DNA of 64,000 nt from Firmicutes bacterium HGW-Firmicutes-9 (GTDB lineage: Bacteria; Bacillota; Clostridia; Christensenellales; CAG-138), in assembly GCA_002841395.1 (NCBI GenBank), contig PGZM01000002.1, forward strand, positions 380,201 to 444,200, in the 5' to 3' direction. Shown piece after piece: positions 25,722 through 35,597 of this stretch (position 1 is the stretch's first letter; the number at the start of each line of letters is the position of its first letter). The notes beneath the pieces are model-generated. The model was not told the origin of the DNA. It was given only the letters and a program-made list of their open reading frames with translations, and did no database searches. A program made the position numbers and the translations under genes.

Positions 25722-26630
25722 CTATGTTCGTAGCTTCTTCAGCGCGTAATCCGCCGCGACACGAACACCCTCGCGTTCATCCGAGCACCACTTCTCGATC
25801 AACGGAATTAAGTCCGTTCTGCCTTGTTTCGCCGCGATCACGCATGCATGCTGAATTACACGGCCTTTTTTGTTGAGATTTTTCCCGACGATTTTCAGCA
25901 CGGGTTTGATCTTACCGCTGAGTATCTCCTCCAGCTGAAACGCTTCCGGTACATCCTCCACATAACCTGTAACAAAGTTATATGGACAAATCCTTTGGCA
26001 GAGCTCGCATCCGAGAATGCAGGTCATGGAGTCCATCACCCAATCTTCCATTGGATCGCCCCCCATATACGCGCGCGCACAGGCCGTAAAGTCATAGCCG
26101 CTGTCGCTGATTGCGTTGCTCGGGCAGATATGCTCGCATGCGTGGCAGCCTTCACAGCGCGCCTCTTGCCTTGGCTGCACTGGCGTATACACTGTTTCAG
26201 GCAAAGCGCAAAGTAGTGCCTGCGCCGAATATCGCGTACCAAATCCCGGCAAATACGTTAGTCCGTTTTTCAACGGAGTTCCCACACCGTTTCTCGTCAG
26301 CAGTTCACGTATCGGCACTTCACCCCGTTCCGTTCGAACGCCATTGTCGTTCAGGCGCCGCATCATTTTGCCGGAAGCGTGATAGGCCGCGTTGCTCGCA
26401 GGATAATTGCCGGAGACCGGAACATCATCACGAAACGGTTTGTAGGGATAGATCAGCAATAGTATCGCATTCGCCCACGGTGCTTCTTTAGAAATGTCGG
26501 TCGACAGATCGTCCGCCGCCCAATGGAGCGAACCTTCCCGCAAGCGTTTTTCATAATACTCAAACGGTTCTGTCGTAAGCGTAAAGCAGGCGGCAAAGCC
26601 AAATTCTTTGGAAAGTTCGTTCACATCCAT
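25722..26630 (-). CDS. Epoxyqueuosine reductase-like iron-sulfur protein (QueG family)
   Basis: A 302-residue cytoplasmic protein with two ferredoxin-type 4Fe-4S motifs, CEGCHACEHICP (about 155-166) and CILGCELCQRICP (about 200-212), behind an N-terminal DUF1730-like domain, as in cobalamin-dependent QueG. Classical QueG is about 380 residues; this one is shorter, with only a small C-terminal helical repeat, so reduction of epoxyqueuosine in tRNA is possible but not assured. The ATG at 26630 has AAGGAGG seven bases upstream and its own promoter. No other queuosine gene is nearby. Confidence 0.7.
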   Translation of the reverse strand: MDVNELSKEFGFAACFTLTTEPFEYYEKRLREGSLHWAADDLSTDISKEAPWANAILLLIYPYKPFRDDVPVSGNYPASNAAYHASGKMMRRLNDNGVRTERGEVPIRELLTRNGVGTPLKNGLTYLPGFGTRYSAQALLCALPETVYTPVQPRQEARCEGCHACEHICPSNAISDSGYDFTACARAYMGGDPMEDWVMDSMTCILGCELCQRICPYNFVTGYVEDVPEAFQLEEILSGKIKPVLKIVGKNLNKKGRVIQHACVIAAKQGRTDLIPLIEKWCSDEREGVRVAADYALKKLRT

Positions 26631-26660
26631 TGTTTTGCCTCCTTGCTTCGTGTTTGAGAT

Positions 26661-26688
26661 AGTATAGCACACAATCGTTTTTGTGCAA
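26661..26688 (-). promoter_or_regulatory. Promoter of the QueG-like gene
   Basis: TTGCAC (26688-26683), 16 bases, TATACT (26666-26661) with TGC before it, on the minus strand. The leader would be about 25 bases. Confidence 0.7.
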
Positions 26689-26728
26689 GCATCAAGTGTG
26701 TCAGAAATGAAATACACAACTTCTCATA

Positions 26729-26763
26729 TAAAAAAGCGCTGTGCCGTTTTATGACACAACGCT
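26729..26763 (-). terminator. Terminator of the V-ATPase operon
   Basis: On the minus strand AGCGTTGTGTC (26763-26753) pairs, with two G-U pairs, with GGCACAGCGCT (26745-26735), loop of seven, followed by TTTTTT. It lies 18 bases after the ntpD stop. Confidence 0.88.
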
Positions 26764-26780
26764 CTATGTTGAACGATTAC

Positions 26781-27413
26781 TTATGCTTTCTGCTGCTGGA
26801 GCATTTCTTTGGTCTTCATCAGTCTCGTGAGATTGCCTCGCTCGTTTTCGTCCAGCTTCATCTGAATTCTGCGAATCGTCTCCGTAATTTGCGGAATCAT
26901 GACGTACTCCAGCGCGTTGACGCGGCGGCGCGTCTTCTCGATTTCGTCCGCAAGCCTTCCGCAGGCCTTCTCAATTTCCGCAAGCTGCACCAACAACGGT
27001 AGCACTTCCGCCAGAAGTTGTACGGAAAGGTCAAGGTCTGCGCTCGTGGTCGCGAACCCGTATGGATACGTGAATCCTTCCTGCGCCGAGATTTCCATCT
27101 TCGGCACCTGAATGGACAGCACCTGCTGCACGCCGGCTGTTACCTCTGCGGCACGAGCGGGATACATCAACGCTTCTTCGATTTCCGCGCCGCTCATGGA
27201 AGCGCGCGCAAGCACAAAGCTCTTCATCGCGCGGGAGAGCTTTTCCTCAACCTCTTCGCGAAGGGCTTTATTCTGTCTGGCAAACTCGATGAAGCGGCGG
27301 ACGAGTTCGTCGCGCTTGTCCTTCATCATCTTATGTCCGCGAACCGCAACCTTTTTCCGTTTCTTGAGGTTGCTGAGCTCCATGCGGGTCGGCTTTACCT
27401 GGATCGCGGCCAT
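26781..27413 (-). CDS. ntpD: V-type ATPase subunit D
   Basis: Subunit D is the central rotor shaft that turns inside the A3B3 head and connects it to the membrane ring. The 210-residue protein is mostly long helices with the family opening VKPTRMELSNLKKRKKVAVRGHKMMKDKRDEL and a matching C-terminal helix (RRVNALEYVMIPQITETI) that forms the antiparallel coiled coil. It follows ntpB by three bases and is the last gene of the operon. Confidence 0.95.
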   Translation of the reverse strand: MAAIQVKPTRMELSNLKKRKKVAVRGHKMMKDKRDELVRRFIEFARQNKALREEVEEKLSRAMKSFVLARASMSGAEIEEALMYPARAAEVTAGVQQVLSIQVPKMEISAQEGFTYPYGFATTSADLDLSVQLLAEVLPLLVQLAEIEKACGRLADEIEKTRRRVNALEYVMIPQITETIRRIQMKLDENERGNLTRLMKTKEMLQQQKA

Positions 27414-27416
27414 TGG

Positions 27417-28793
27417 CTACGCCTCCTTGGGATAGTACTTCTCGATAAATACGTCCTTGATACGCTTGAGTTCCGACTTCGGCAGGATGCCGAGCAGCTT
27501 CCAGCCGAGATTGAGCGTCTCCTCGATTGTGCGGTTGGCATAATAGCCCTGCGAAACGTATTCCAGCTCAAACGCGTCTGCAAACTTTGCATAGAGCTTA
27601 TCTACGTCGCTCAACGCAGCGTCGCCAAGAATGACAGCGAGCTCTTTTGCGTCTTTGCCGCGCGAATAGGCGGAAAATAGCTGGTTCATCGTGTCCGCGT
27701 GATCCTCGCGCGTCTTGTTCTTGCCGATACCTTTGTCCTTGAGTCGCGAGAGCGACGGAAGCACGTTGATCGGCGGCGTGAGGCCTTTGCGGTAGAGTTC
27801 GCGTGAAAGGATGATCTGGCCTTCCGTGATGTAACCCGTCAAATCGGGGATCGGGTGCGTCACGTCGTCTTCCGGCATGGATAGAATCGGGATCATCGTG
27901 ATGGAGCCCGCGTTGCCGCGAATTCTGCCCGCGCGTTCATACATGCTCGCAAGGTCGGTATACAGATAACCGGGATATCCGCGGCGTCCGGGTACCTCTT
28001 TGCGTGCGGCGGAAACTTCGCGCAGCGCTTCAGCATAGTTGGTGATGTCTGTGATGATGACCAGCACGTGCATGCCTAGCTCGTAAGCAAGATATTCCGC
28101 GGCGGTGATCGCCATACGCGGCGTCGCGATGCGCTCGATGGCAGGATCGTTCGCAAGATTGATGAACGTAACCGTCTTCTCGATTGCGCCGGTCTTTCGG
28201 AAGTCGCTGATAAAGAAGTCCGATTCTTCAAACGTGATGCCAACCGCGGCGAACACGACGGCGAACTTCTCATCGGAACCGAGCACCTTCGCCTGGCGCG
28301 CAATCTGCGCGGCGAGGTTCGCATGCGGCAGACCGGAGCCGGAGAACACCGGCAGTTTCTGTCCGCGGACGAGCGTATTGAGTCCGTCGATGGCGGAAAT
28401 ACCCGTTTGAATGAATTCACTGGGGTAGTCTCGCGCGGTGGGGTTCATCGGCGTACCGTTGATGTTCAGATGCTTTTCAGGGATCAGCGCAGGGCCCTTG
28501 TCGATGGGTTTGCCCATGCCATCGAAAATGCGGCCGAGCATGTCGGGTGCAACGTCTAACTCGATACTCTTACCTAAGAAGCGCGCCTTCGAGGTGCTGA
28601 TCTGCAAGCCCTGTGAGCCTTCGAAGAGCTGCACCAGCGCCTTGTCGCGGTCGATTTCGAGCACGCGCCCACGACGGATACTGCCATCCTGCTGCACGAT
28701 TTCGACGAGTTCGTCATACTTGACGCCGGAAACCTGCTCAACGAGCATCAGCGGGCCGACGACTTCGCGAATGGTCTTGTATTCTTTACGCAT
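27417..28793 (-). CDS. ntpB: V-type ATPase subunit B
   Basis: The non-catalytic nucleotide-site subunit of the A3B3 head. The 458-residue protein has the family opening [17 protein letters not shown], the degenerate P-loop [12 protein letters not shown] near 150-161 in place of a true Walker A, and SRLKDKGIG. It overlaps ntpA by eight bases, which fits balanced expression of A and B. Confidence 0.97.
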   Translation of the reverse strand: MRKEYKTIREVVGPLMLVEQVSGVKYDELVEIVQQDGSIRRGRVLEIDRDKALVQLFEGSQGLQISTSKARFLGKSIELDVAPDMLGRIFDGMGKPIDKGPALIPEKHLNINGTPMNPTARDYPSEFIQTGISAIDGLNTLVRGQKLPVFSGSGLPHANLAAQIARQAKVLGSDEKFAVVFAAVGITFEESDFFISDFRKTGAIEKTVTFINLANDPAIERIATPRMAITAAEYLAYELGMHVLVIITDITNYAEALREVSAARKEVPGRRGYPGYLYTDLASMYERAGRIRGNAGSITMIPILSMPEDDVTHPIPDLTGYITEGQIILSRELYRKGLTPPINVLPSLSRLKDKGIGKNKTREDHADTMNQLFSAYSRGKDAKELAVILGDAALSDVDKLYAKFADAFELEYVSQGYYANRTIEETLNLGWKLLGILPKSELKRIKDVFIEKYYPKEA

Positions 28794-30558
28794 GATGTTC
28801 GCCTCCCTCCGTCAACACGCGGATCTGATCGTTCAGCTCCTGCATGATCGCGTCAAACTGCGCTTGTACTTCGTCTTCCGGCACGTATTTGAGTCGTCCG
28901 ATCTTCTCGCGCACAGGCATGCGCACGAGCTTGCTAAATGGCGCATCCTCCTGCAGAGCGACGAGGCTCTTCTCATAGAACGACAGGATCGCTTTGAGCA
29001 GCAGATACTGTTTATTCGGCGAGGAGTACGTGTCAACTTCGTGGAACGCGTTTTGATGCAGATAATCCTCGCGGATACTGCGCGTGCTCTCCAGCGTCAG
29101 TCTATCACGGAACGACAGCGCGTCGATACCGACGAGACGGACGATTTCGTCCAGCTCACTCTCTTCCTGCAATAGCGCCATCGTCTTCTGAACGAGCGCC
29201 GTCCATTCGGGAGAAACATTTTCATTGAACCAGCCTTCTAGTCGATCGAGGTAGAGCGAATAGCTCTGAAGCCAGTCGATCGCCGGGAAGTGGCGGGCAT
29301 ATGCCAGCTTGCTGGAGAGTCCCCAGAACACCTTGACAATGCGGAGTGTCGCCTGCGAGACCGGCTCTGAGATATCGCCACCCGGAGGTGAAACCGCGCC
29401 GATGGCGGAAACCGCACCTTCGCGCCCTTCGCTGCCGAGTGCTCGAACCGCGCCTGCACGCTCATAAAACTCTGCAAGACGGCTGGAAAGATAAGCGGGA
29501 TAACCTTCTTCACCGGGCATTTCTTCAAGACGTCCGCTCATTTCACGGAGCGCCTCCGCCCAGCGGGAGGTCGAGTCCGCCATGATGGCGACTTTATAGC
29601 CCATGTCGCGGAAATATTCCGCAATCGTGATGCCCGTGTAGATCGAGGCTTCGCGCGCCGCAACCGGCATGTCCGATGTGTTCGCAATCAGCACCGTACG
29701 CTTCATCAGCGAGAGTCCTGTGCGCGGATCATTCAACTCCGGGAACTCCATCAGAACGTCCGTCATCTCGTTTCCGCGCTCGCCGCAGCCAACGTAGACG
29801 ATAATGTCCGCATCCGCCCATTTTGCGAGCTGGTGCTGCACGACCGTTTTGCCGCTGCCAAACGGGCCGGGAACAGCCGCCGTACCGCCTTTTGCGACGG
29901 GGAACAGCGTATCGATGACGCGCTGGCCGGTGATCATCGGCTCGCGCGGAGAAATCTTTTCGGTATAGGGTCGGCCTTTACGAACCGGCCACTTTTGCAG
30001 CATCGGAACTTCGACAACCGAACCATCCGCTTTCTCGATCTTCGCAATGGGAGTCACGATATTCGTTTCACCTTCGAAAATCCAGAGAAGTTTGCCCGCG
30101 ATTGTCGGCGGAACCATCACGCGGTGCAATACCGCTTCGGTCTCCTGAACGGTACCGAGAATGTCGCCGCCGGTGAGCTGGTCGCCAACTTTGGCAACAG
30201 GCGTAAACGCCCAGAGCTTTTCGTGGCTCAGTGCGTCGACCATGATGCCGCGCGTAATGCGGTCGCCCGCCTGTTCGCGGATCAGATTCAGCGGACGCTG
30301 AATGCCGTCGTAGATGGACTCGATCAGTCCCGGTGCGAGTTCGACAGAGAGCGGCGCGCCCGTTGTCTCGACGGGTTCGCCCGGGCCGATTCCGCCCGTC
30401 TCTTCATATACCTGAATGGAAGCCTCATCGCCGCGCAGCTCGATGACCTCTCCGATCAATTGTTTTTCGGAAACGCGAACGACGTCGTACATCTGTACGT
30501 CCGCCATGCCGCTGGCTACGATGAGCGGTCCCGAGACCTTAATGATCGTTCCTTGCAT
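28786..30558 (-). CDS. ntpA: V-type ATPase catalytic subunit A
   Basis: Hydrolyses ATP (or makes it) in the A3B3 head. The 590-residue protein has Walker A GPFGSGKT at 231-238, the non-homologous bulge region at about 115-205 that distinguishes V-type A from F-type beta subunits, and [27 protein letters not shown]. It is the first of the A-B-D block and overlaps ntpB by eight bases. No F-type ATPase gene lies in the window. Confidence 0.97.
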   Translation of the reverse strand: MQGTIIKVSGPLIVASGMADVQMYDVVRVSEKQLIGEVIELRGDEASIQVYEETGGIGPGEPVETTGAPLSVELAPGLIESIYDGIQRPLNLIREQAGDRITRGIMVDALSHEKLWAFTPVAKVGDQLTGGDILGTVQETEAVLHRVMVPPTIAGKLLWIFEGETNIVTPIAKIEKADGSVVEVPMLQKWPVRKGRPYTEKISPREPMITGQRVIDTLFPVAKGGTAAVPGPFGSGKTVVQHQLAKWADADIIVYVGCGERGNEMTDVLMEFPELNDPRTGLSLMKRTVLIANTSDMPVAAREASIYTGITIAEYFRDMGYKVAIMADSTSRWAEALREMSGRLEEMPGEEGYPAYLSSRLAEFYERAGAVRALGSEGREGAVSAIGAVSPPGGDISEPVSQATLRIVKVFWGLSSKLAYARHFPAIDWLQSYSLYLDRLEGWFNENVSPEWTALVQKTMALLQEESELDEIVRLVGIDALSFRDRLTLESTRSIREDYLHQNAFHEVDTYSSPNKQYLLLKAILSFYEKSLVALQEDAPFSKLVRMPVREKIGRLKYVPEDEVQAQFDAIMQELNDQIRVLTEGGEHHA

Positions 30559-30640
30559 GCTGTTTGCCCTTTCGTACTTGTAAAAGTGATTTCTACATAT
30601 GCGCAGCGCTTGTCGTTATCTCACCGCGCGAATTTTCGAA

Positions 30641-30958
30641 TTAAGTGTTTGATAGGATATCCATGCCAACGGCTTTTTCAACATTCTGCCGCAGCGTTCT
30701 TTCGCCAATCCCTTTTGAACCCGAATTGTCGGGAATCGGGATGATGGCAGGATATGCCTGACCTTTGAACTCCTCGATTGTCTCCTGGCAGGACGGGAAG
30801 AGCTTTTCCGTCACGAACACGGCAGCATAGCCTTCTCTTGCGAGACGGTGGAGCGTCCGGTTCGCCCTTTCCCCTTCGTCCTCAAAAAAAACGTCGAGTC
30901 CGACTGCTTTAAAAAGCAGTACGGAGTCACGATCTCCGATGACACCGATTTTAGCCAT
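30641..30958 (-). CDS. ntpG: V-type ATPase subunit F (NtpG)
   Basis: A small (105-residue) subunit that binds the D shaft. It has the family opening KIGVIGDRDSVLLFKAVGLDVFF and the central VFVTEKLFPSCQETIEEF. I chose the ATG at 30958, with AGGG seven bases upstream; this start overlaps the end of ntpC by eight bases. A longer frame to 31003 adds residues with no family match. Confidence 0.93.
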   Translation of the reverse strand: MAKIGVIGDRDSVLLFKAVGLDVFFEDEGERANRTLHRLAREGYAAVFVTEKLFPSCQETIEEFKGQAYPAIIPIPDNSGSKGIGERTLRQNVEKAVGMDILSNT

Positions 30959-31940
30959 AGAGTTCCCTGAGCCTTTCTGCGATGACTGCGTCGTCCAATC
31001 CATTTCGTTTTACCGTCACGATGAGACGAACGGCCTTCGCCTCGCGATCCCTCGCGAGAAAATATCCAACCACCGGGAAGATGGTCATGCTGTCGTGCCG
31101 GTGCTCGTTGACCAACGAGAGCAGATAATCGTCTCTCGTCTTTTCGAGCATTGAGATGCTGCCGGTAGCAAGCATTTTGTTTAAGCCATCCTGCAGCGAA
31201 CTCTTTACGACGCTGGATGAAATCGCTTTTGTCAGCGTCTCCGCAGAGAGTTCATACGCATCGATCAGTGCATGACTTCTCACGCCCGCGTTCGGCAGCA
31301 GCACATCTTTCAAATCCTCTTTTTGCGCACCCATGGCGCGCATGCGAAGGAACGTGATGACGTTGTTAAAGTCGCACAATGCCGCGAAATACTGACGAAT
31401 AAACGGCTCCTTCATGCTTTCGCTTGCCTTGAGGCAATGCGCATGATAGCCATAGTCCGTATAAACGCTGACAAGCTGCGGTTCCTCGGCAATCTTAAGC
31501 TTTGCTTCCAGGTGTGCCATTGCGCGCTGCATCTCTTCCGGAAGCAGATCATACTTCGCTTCCGCGACCATCGTACTCAGCTGTTCGCGCGAAAAGAGTC
31601 CGCCTTCGAGCCAGATGATGTCCGTGGTGCCGAGCAGACGCGCTTTGATCAGAACCTTCAGGTTCTGTGCATCCGTCTGAAGCAGAAACAGATCGGTCAA
31701 TGAAGCATCCGGCGAAAGATCGCGAATCGTCTCCGCGGTCTGCTTTCGCACAGACTCGATCATGCGCTCCGTGTCTTCGCTTGTCGCATCCGGAATATTG
31801 CCGTACTTCGCGTCGGAAAGCATTCTAATTGCGTCTTCCAGTGAGCCCTCGGCCATGCGGCGGATGGCGTCTCTGCCAAAAAGCGACTTTTCCAACGCGC
31901 TGATACGCGCGCAGGCATAGGCGTAGCTTGGCTGTGGCAT
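30951..31940 (-). CDS. ntpC: V-type ATPase subunit C (AC39/d type)
   Basis: Links the central rotor to the membrane ring as a funnel-shaped adaptor. The 329-residue helical protein opens SYAYACARISALEKSLFGRDAIRRM, as in NtpC, and has three similar helical repeats. The ATG at 31940 follows GGAGGGAGGG, which decides against the frame running to 32075 inside ntpE. It starts 16 bases after ntpE. Confidence 0.93.
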   Translation of the reverse strand: MPQPSYAYACARISALEKSLFGRDAIRRMAEGSLEDAIRMLSDAKYGNIPDATSEDTERMIESVRKQTAETIRDLSPDASLTDLFLLQTDAQNLKVLIKARLLGTTDIIWLEGGLFSREQLSTMVAEAKYDLLPEEMQRAMAHLEAKLKIAEEPQLVSVYTDYGYHAHCLKASESMKEPFIRQYFAALCDFNNVITFLRMRAMGAQKEDLKDVLLPNAGVRSHALIDAYELSAETLTKAISSSVVKSSLQDGLNKMLATGSISMLEKTRDDYLLSLVNEHRHDSMTIFPVVGYFLARDREAKAVRLIVTVKRNGLDDAVIAERLRELYG

Positions 31941-31956
31941 GAAACCCTCCCTCCGC

Positions 31957-32541
31957 TCAGTCGAACAGCAACTGATAGACCGCGGTCTCTTCCGCGTCCC
32001 GAACCGTTGCCAGCAAAGACTTGAACGAGCAATCTTTCTCGTATCCGTCGCCCAACAGGATAAACCCGCCATCAATGTTTGCAGAACCGCTTGAAACCTT
32101 CAGCTTCCGTTCCGGCATAGCGGCGACAAGCGCGATCAGCGCCGCGCGATCCGCATCCGCGGGAAGAACCGTTTCTCCGCCTTCCGCCTGCGCTTTGAGC
32201 AGATTCAGGCAGATCGCCTTCCTCTTCTCTTCGCTGAGTGCGAGCATCGCGCTGTACGCGCGATCAAACGCCGCGTCAATCACGGCGCGCTTTTTGCGTA
32301 GCGCGTCTTTTTTGCCATCCAGTGTCGCACGCGTTTGATAGCCGCTGATCAGGCTTTTTACCGCGCTCTCTTTCTGGCTTTTCAGCTCCGCTTCCCGCAC
32401 AGAAACCGCCTTTTCGCCTTCATGACGGATGAATGCTGCAGCGGATTCCGCTTCCGCCAGAAGCGCGCGTGCTTCCTCCTGCGCATCGGTCAGGATGCGC
32501 TCGGCAAGCTTGTTGGTTCCGGAGATGGTTACAGTTGACAT
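31957..32541 (-). CDS. ntpE: V-type ATPase subunit E (peripheral stalk)
   Basis: Forms the peripheral stalk with the G/H subunit and holds the head against rotation. The 194-residue protein has a long charged N-terminal helix (ILTDAQEEARALLAEAESAAAFI) and a small C-terminal globular domain with the typical LLGDGYEKDCSFKSLL-like end. AAGGAG stands six bases before the ATG at 32541. Confidence 0.9.
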   Translation of the reverse strand: MSTVTISGTNKLAERILTDAQEEARALLAEAESAAAFIRHEGEKAVSVREAELKSQKESAVKSLISGYQTRATLDGKKDALRKKRAVIDAAFDRAYSAMLALSEEKRKAICLNLLKAQAEGGETVLPADADRAALIALVAAMPERKLKVSSGSANIDGGFILLGDGYEKDCSFKSLLATVRDAEETAVYQLLFD

Positions 32542-32573
32542 TGGGTGCTCCTTATGTTGCAAAAGCTGTTCTC

Positions 32574-33053
32574 TTAGCCGACCTTCACGCCGTTGACGAG
32601 CAGGAACGAGATGAGAAGCGCGAGAACCGCGTACGTTTCGACCATGACGGTCATGAGCATCGCTTTGCCTTGCTCTTCCGGCTTCTTGGCGACGAGGTTG
32701 ATGCCGGCGACGGCAACTTTGCCCTGCGCAATTGCGGAAAGCAGACCACCGAATGCGATCGGGATCGCGGCAAGGAACAGGTTGAGTCCTGCGGTCGCGC
32801 TCAGCGCGGCAGCGCCGGTCAGAAGTCCCGCCTTGGAAGCGATGACGAACGCGATCAGCAGGCCATAGATGCCCTGCGTACCAGGAAGAAGCTGCAACAG
32901 CAGGCAGGAGCCGAAACGATCCGGATCCTCAGAAACCACGCCTGCGCTCGCCTGTCCCGCAAGACCGACGCCGAGTGCGCTGCCTACGCCCGCCATAACC
33001 GCTGCCATTGCGGCACCCGCCGCTGCAAAGATTGTTCCCCATTGAAGTTCCAT
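32574..33053 (-). CDS. ntpK: V-type ATPase proteolipid subunit K, Na+-type signature
   Basis: The membrane ring subunit with two helical hairpins (159 residues, four membrane helices). The ion-binding residues known from Enterococcus hirae NtpK are conserved: LPGTQG with Thr59 and Gln60, AIAQGK with Gln110, and MVETYA with Glu139. These side chains coordinate Na+ in the hirae ring, so the enzyme is predicted to move Na+, though H+ use cannot be excluded from sequence. The two halves are related, as expected for a fused pair of 8-kDa subunits. Confidence 0.95.
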   Translation of the reverse strand: MELQWGTIFAAAGAAMAAVMAGVGSALGVGLAGQASAGVVSEDPDRFGSCLLLQLLPGTQGIYGLLIAFVIASKAGLLTGAAALSATAGLNLFLAAIPIAFGGLLSAIAQGKVAVAGINLVAKKPEEQGKAMLMTVMVETYAVLALLISFLLVNGVKVG

Positions 33054-33139
33054 TGTGAAAGTGCCTCCTTCATCGTATGTAGATGATGATGTTTTATTTT
33101 AGTGAAAACGAGCCTCTCGTTTTGGTGAAACGATGTGAT

Positions 33140-35071
33140 TTATTTATCAGTGACCCGATAGTGACGCGTTTGGTACGAAAGCGGCTTAAATGCGCGTCCG
33201 CCGGGTTCATAGAACTTACCATAGAACTCGACATACTGGAGCCTTGCGCAATGCACGAACGCGCCAAGCGTGTTGATCGCGACGTTGAATCCATGCAGCG
33301 CAACCAGCAGAGCGCTTGCCACGATGATGCCGAGGATGCGAAGCACGATGTTTGGCGATCCCATGAGCATCATACAAAGCTGGTTGAACACGGAAGCGAT
33401 GACGCCCGTTGCAATGCCCAGTGCGAACAGACGCGCATAGGACAGGATGTCCGACAGGTATCCGGTCACCTGATACAGCTCGCCCAAACCGGACAGCGTG
33501 CGCATGATCGGATTTTTGCTGGCGCGTCCCTTGAACAGGAGAATCATTACTGCGCCGAGCCCTGCCATTCCGAGGCCGACTGTCGAAATCACCGCCGGTA
33601 CGCCCTGCACCGCAGAGGGAACCGCAAAAACGATTAGACCGACGACGATCAGTATCCACGAAAAGCTATCAAAGATTGCGCTTTGCCAATCACCCCGCGA
33701 GAAAGCAACCTTCATTTTGAGCGCGACGCCAAAGAGAATGTGCAGTACGCCCAGGCCGAAGCAAAGGATCAGCATGCCGATGGGGTTTTCCATCGGATCG
33801 ACGAACAGCGGGAAAAGGTTGTTGGTACCAAGCAGCGTGTCGAAGTCCATACCGAAGATAGTGCCGACCAACGCACCCCAAACCATCGTAGAGACGCCAC
33901 CCCAGAAGAGCACACGCGCAAAGCCGCCGCTCATACCGCCCGGTTTCTTAAACTTGATAAAGAGTGCGGTCAACACGGACAACACAAGGCCGTAGCCGGT
34001 ATCGCTGAGCATGAGACCGAAGAGAAGAATATAGAACGGCGCCATGTAAGGCGTTGCGTCGATACCGTTGGGGTCGGGTCGCGAATACAGATTGGTCACC
34101 TGTTCAAACGGCGTGACGAACGGTTTGTTCTCGACAAAAGACGGCGGGACTTCGTCCTCTTCCGGCTCTCTCACGTCCAGATAATACGCATCCGTAATCT
34201 GATGAATCGCATTCTTAACGAGTTCTTCTTTGTCGGAAGGAACCCATCCCTCGAGCTGGAACGTTGCGGACGAACGCACGAGATCCGCCGAAGCAAGCGC
34301 GCGATCGCGTTCGATGACGGCCGCGTCAAACGCGCTCTCCATCATGCCTTCGCGTCCGGTTGCGGAATCACAGAGAGCGGATTCGAGCTCGACTTTCTTT
34401 GCGTTCAGCGTGCGATTCTTTTCGAATAGTTCTTCCATCGCTTCGGCAGGTGTACCGGGCATCTTCGGGAAAACGTAATCCGTCCAGTCGAGCGATTTGA
34501 GGAAGTTTGAGACGCTCTTTGCATCGTCTAATGGGCATGCGATCACGCAGGTGCGCATCAAGCCCTCGTTAAAAAGCTGATACTCTGCCGTGGATTCGAT
34601 GTTCTCAAGTTTCTCAACATCCGCCGTGGCGATGATGCCTGTAAAATATTTAACTTTTTTGCTGACCTGATACGTCTGCATATCCGCTGGAAATGCTTCC
34701 CAGGGACGAAGCGCGTCGATCAGCGTTTCGTTTTTATCAATCTCGGACTTCGTCGCGGCAAGCTCGCGATTTAAGACGCTGAGCTGTTCCGAAAGCGAAA
34801 CCGCATCCGGCAGCATCAAAAAAAGCTCTTCCGCTTTTGCCTCTGCCGGGGCAGCAAAAAAGCTCTTTTTCGGAGCATATGGGCGTATGGTTTTTAACGC
34901 GTCGCCAAACTGATGTACGCGAGATTGCGCACGCTCCAACGCAGCTTGCGCACTGCTGTCCTGTCCGCCGGAAATGACCTCTACTGCGCCGGTTCCTTGC
35001 AGCGCGTTTAGGATTGCCGTCTCGTCCGCTTTGTGCGCGACGAGCGTCATACGCTTCATCGAAACGATCAT
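33140..35071 (-). CDS. ntpI: V-type ATPase subunit I (a-subunit type)
   Basis: The membrane stator that forms the ion path beside the K ring. The 643-residue protein has a cytoplasmic N-terminal half (about 1-330, with coiled-coil stretches) and about eight membrane helices in the C-terminal half. Family hallmarks include PFYILLFGLMLSDTGYGL and LSDILSYARLFALGIA, which contains the conserved arginine facing the ring. Its ATG overlaps the preceding gene as ATGA. An 86-base gap separates it from ntpK. Confidence 0.95.
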   Translation of the reverse strand: MIVSMKRMTLVAHKADETAILNALQGTGAVEVISGGQDSSAQAALERAQSRVHQFGDALKTIRPYAPKKSFFAAPAEAKAEELFLMLPDAVSLSEQLSVLNRELAATKSEIDKNETLIDALRPWEAFPADMQTYQVSKKVKYFTGIIATADVEKLENIESTAEYQLFNEGLMRTCVIACPLDDAKSVSNFLKSLDWTDYVFPKMPGTPAEAMEELFEKNRTLNAKKVELESALCDSATGREGMMESAFDAAVIERDRALASADLVRSSATFQLEGWVPSDKEELVKNAIHQITDAYYLDVREPEEDEVPPSFVENKPFVTPFEQVTNLYSRPDPNGIDATPYMAPFYILLFGLMLSDTGYGLVLSVLTALFIKFKKPGGMSGGFARVLFWGGVSTMVWGALVGTIFGMDFDTLLGTNNLFPLFVDPMENPIGMLILCFGLGVLHILFGVALKMKVAFSRGDWQSAIFDSFSWILIVVGLIVFAVPSAVQGVPAVISTVGLGMAGLGAVMILLFKGRASKNPIMRTLSGLGELYQVTGYLSDILSYARLFALGIATGVIASVFNQLCMMLMGSPNIVLRILGIIVASALLVALHGFNVAINTLGAFVHCARLQYVEFYGKFYEPGGRAFKPLSYQTRHYRVTDK

Positions 35072-35382
35072 GCCGTTTTCGTCACCTTATCCAAAAGATA
35101 TGCTACCGCCTGATCCATCTTGCCGTTTGCTTTCTTACAGACGGCATCCGCCTCCTGCTCAAGCTTGGCGAGCAGATCCGCGGAAACACGTTCCCCCTGC
35201 TGTTTTGCCGTATCCAACGCTGACTGCAGGCTGATGCGTGCATCATTCTCCAGCTTGGATAGAGACTGCTGCGCGTCTTCCTTTGCTTTCAATGTCAGTT
35301 CGCGCGCCTGTACAATCGTGCTCTGACGGATCTCATCCGCCTGCTGCTCTGCCGACGCGATTTCTTCGATGACCGATCGCAT
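35068..35382 (-). CDS. ntpF: V-type ATPase subunit G/H (NtpF-like peripheral stalk)
   Basis: A 104-residue, almost wholly helical, charged protein (AREL, KAKEDAQQSLSKLENDA) typical of the G/H stalk subunit that pairs with subunit E. As first gene of the cluster it matches the position of ntpF in the E. hirae operon. GGAGG lies close before the ATG at 35382. Sequence alone is low in information; the location supports the call. Confidence 0.85.
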   Translation of the reverse strand: MRSVIEEIASAEQQADEIRQSTIVQARELTLKAKEDAQQSLSKLENDARISLQSALDTAKQQGERVSADLLAKLEQEADAVCKKANGKMDQAVAYLLDKVTKTA

Positions 35383-35400
35383 GGATATCCTCCGAACTAC

Positions 35401-35420
35401 CTAACGCTTCGCGGCGTTAG
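35401..35420 (-). promoter_or_regulatory. Leader hairpin upstream of the V-ATPase operon
   Basis: A perfect inverted repeat CTAACGC/GCGTTAG with a six-base loop lies just before the ribosome binding site of ntpF. It has no U-run. It could shape translation initiation or be an operator. The remaining 285-base A+T-rich intergenic space (35383-35667) shows no convincing promoter. Confidence 0.4.
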
Positions 35421-35597
35421 TTGTTTTGTCTGTAACAGAACAATATTACCATAGTTTCTAAGGCTTTTGAAATAGATTTTGTGGAAATAATTACTAGATA
35501 TTATTTTCTGATCTTCTGATGACACTCTATACTGCCAGAACTATTCTTCTTTCGTGAGAAAACAAATGATAATAATACAATTTCAATCAAACAGAGA

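Noticed and set aside
32433-33086. Plus-strand frame of 217 codons opposite the V-ATPase E and K genes
   Set aside because: It covers two confidently identified minus-strand genes and their gap, with no motif or ribosome binding site.
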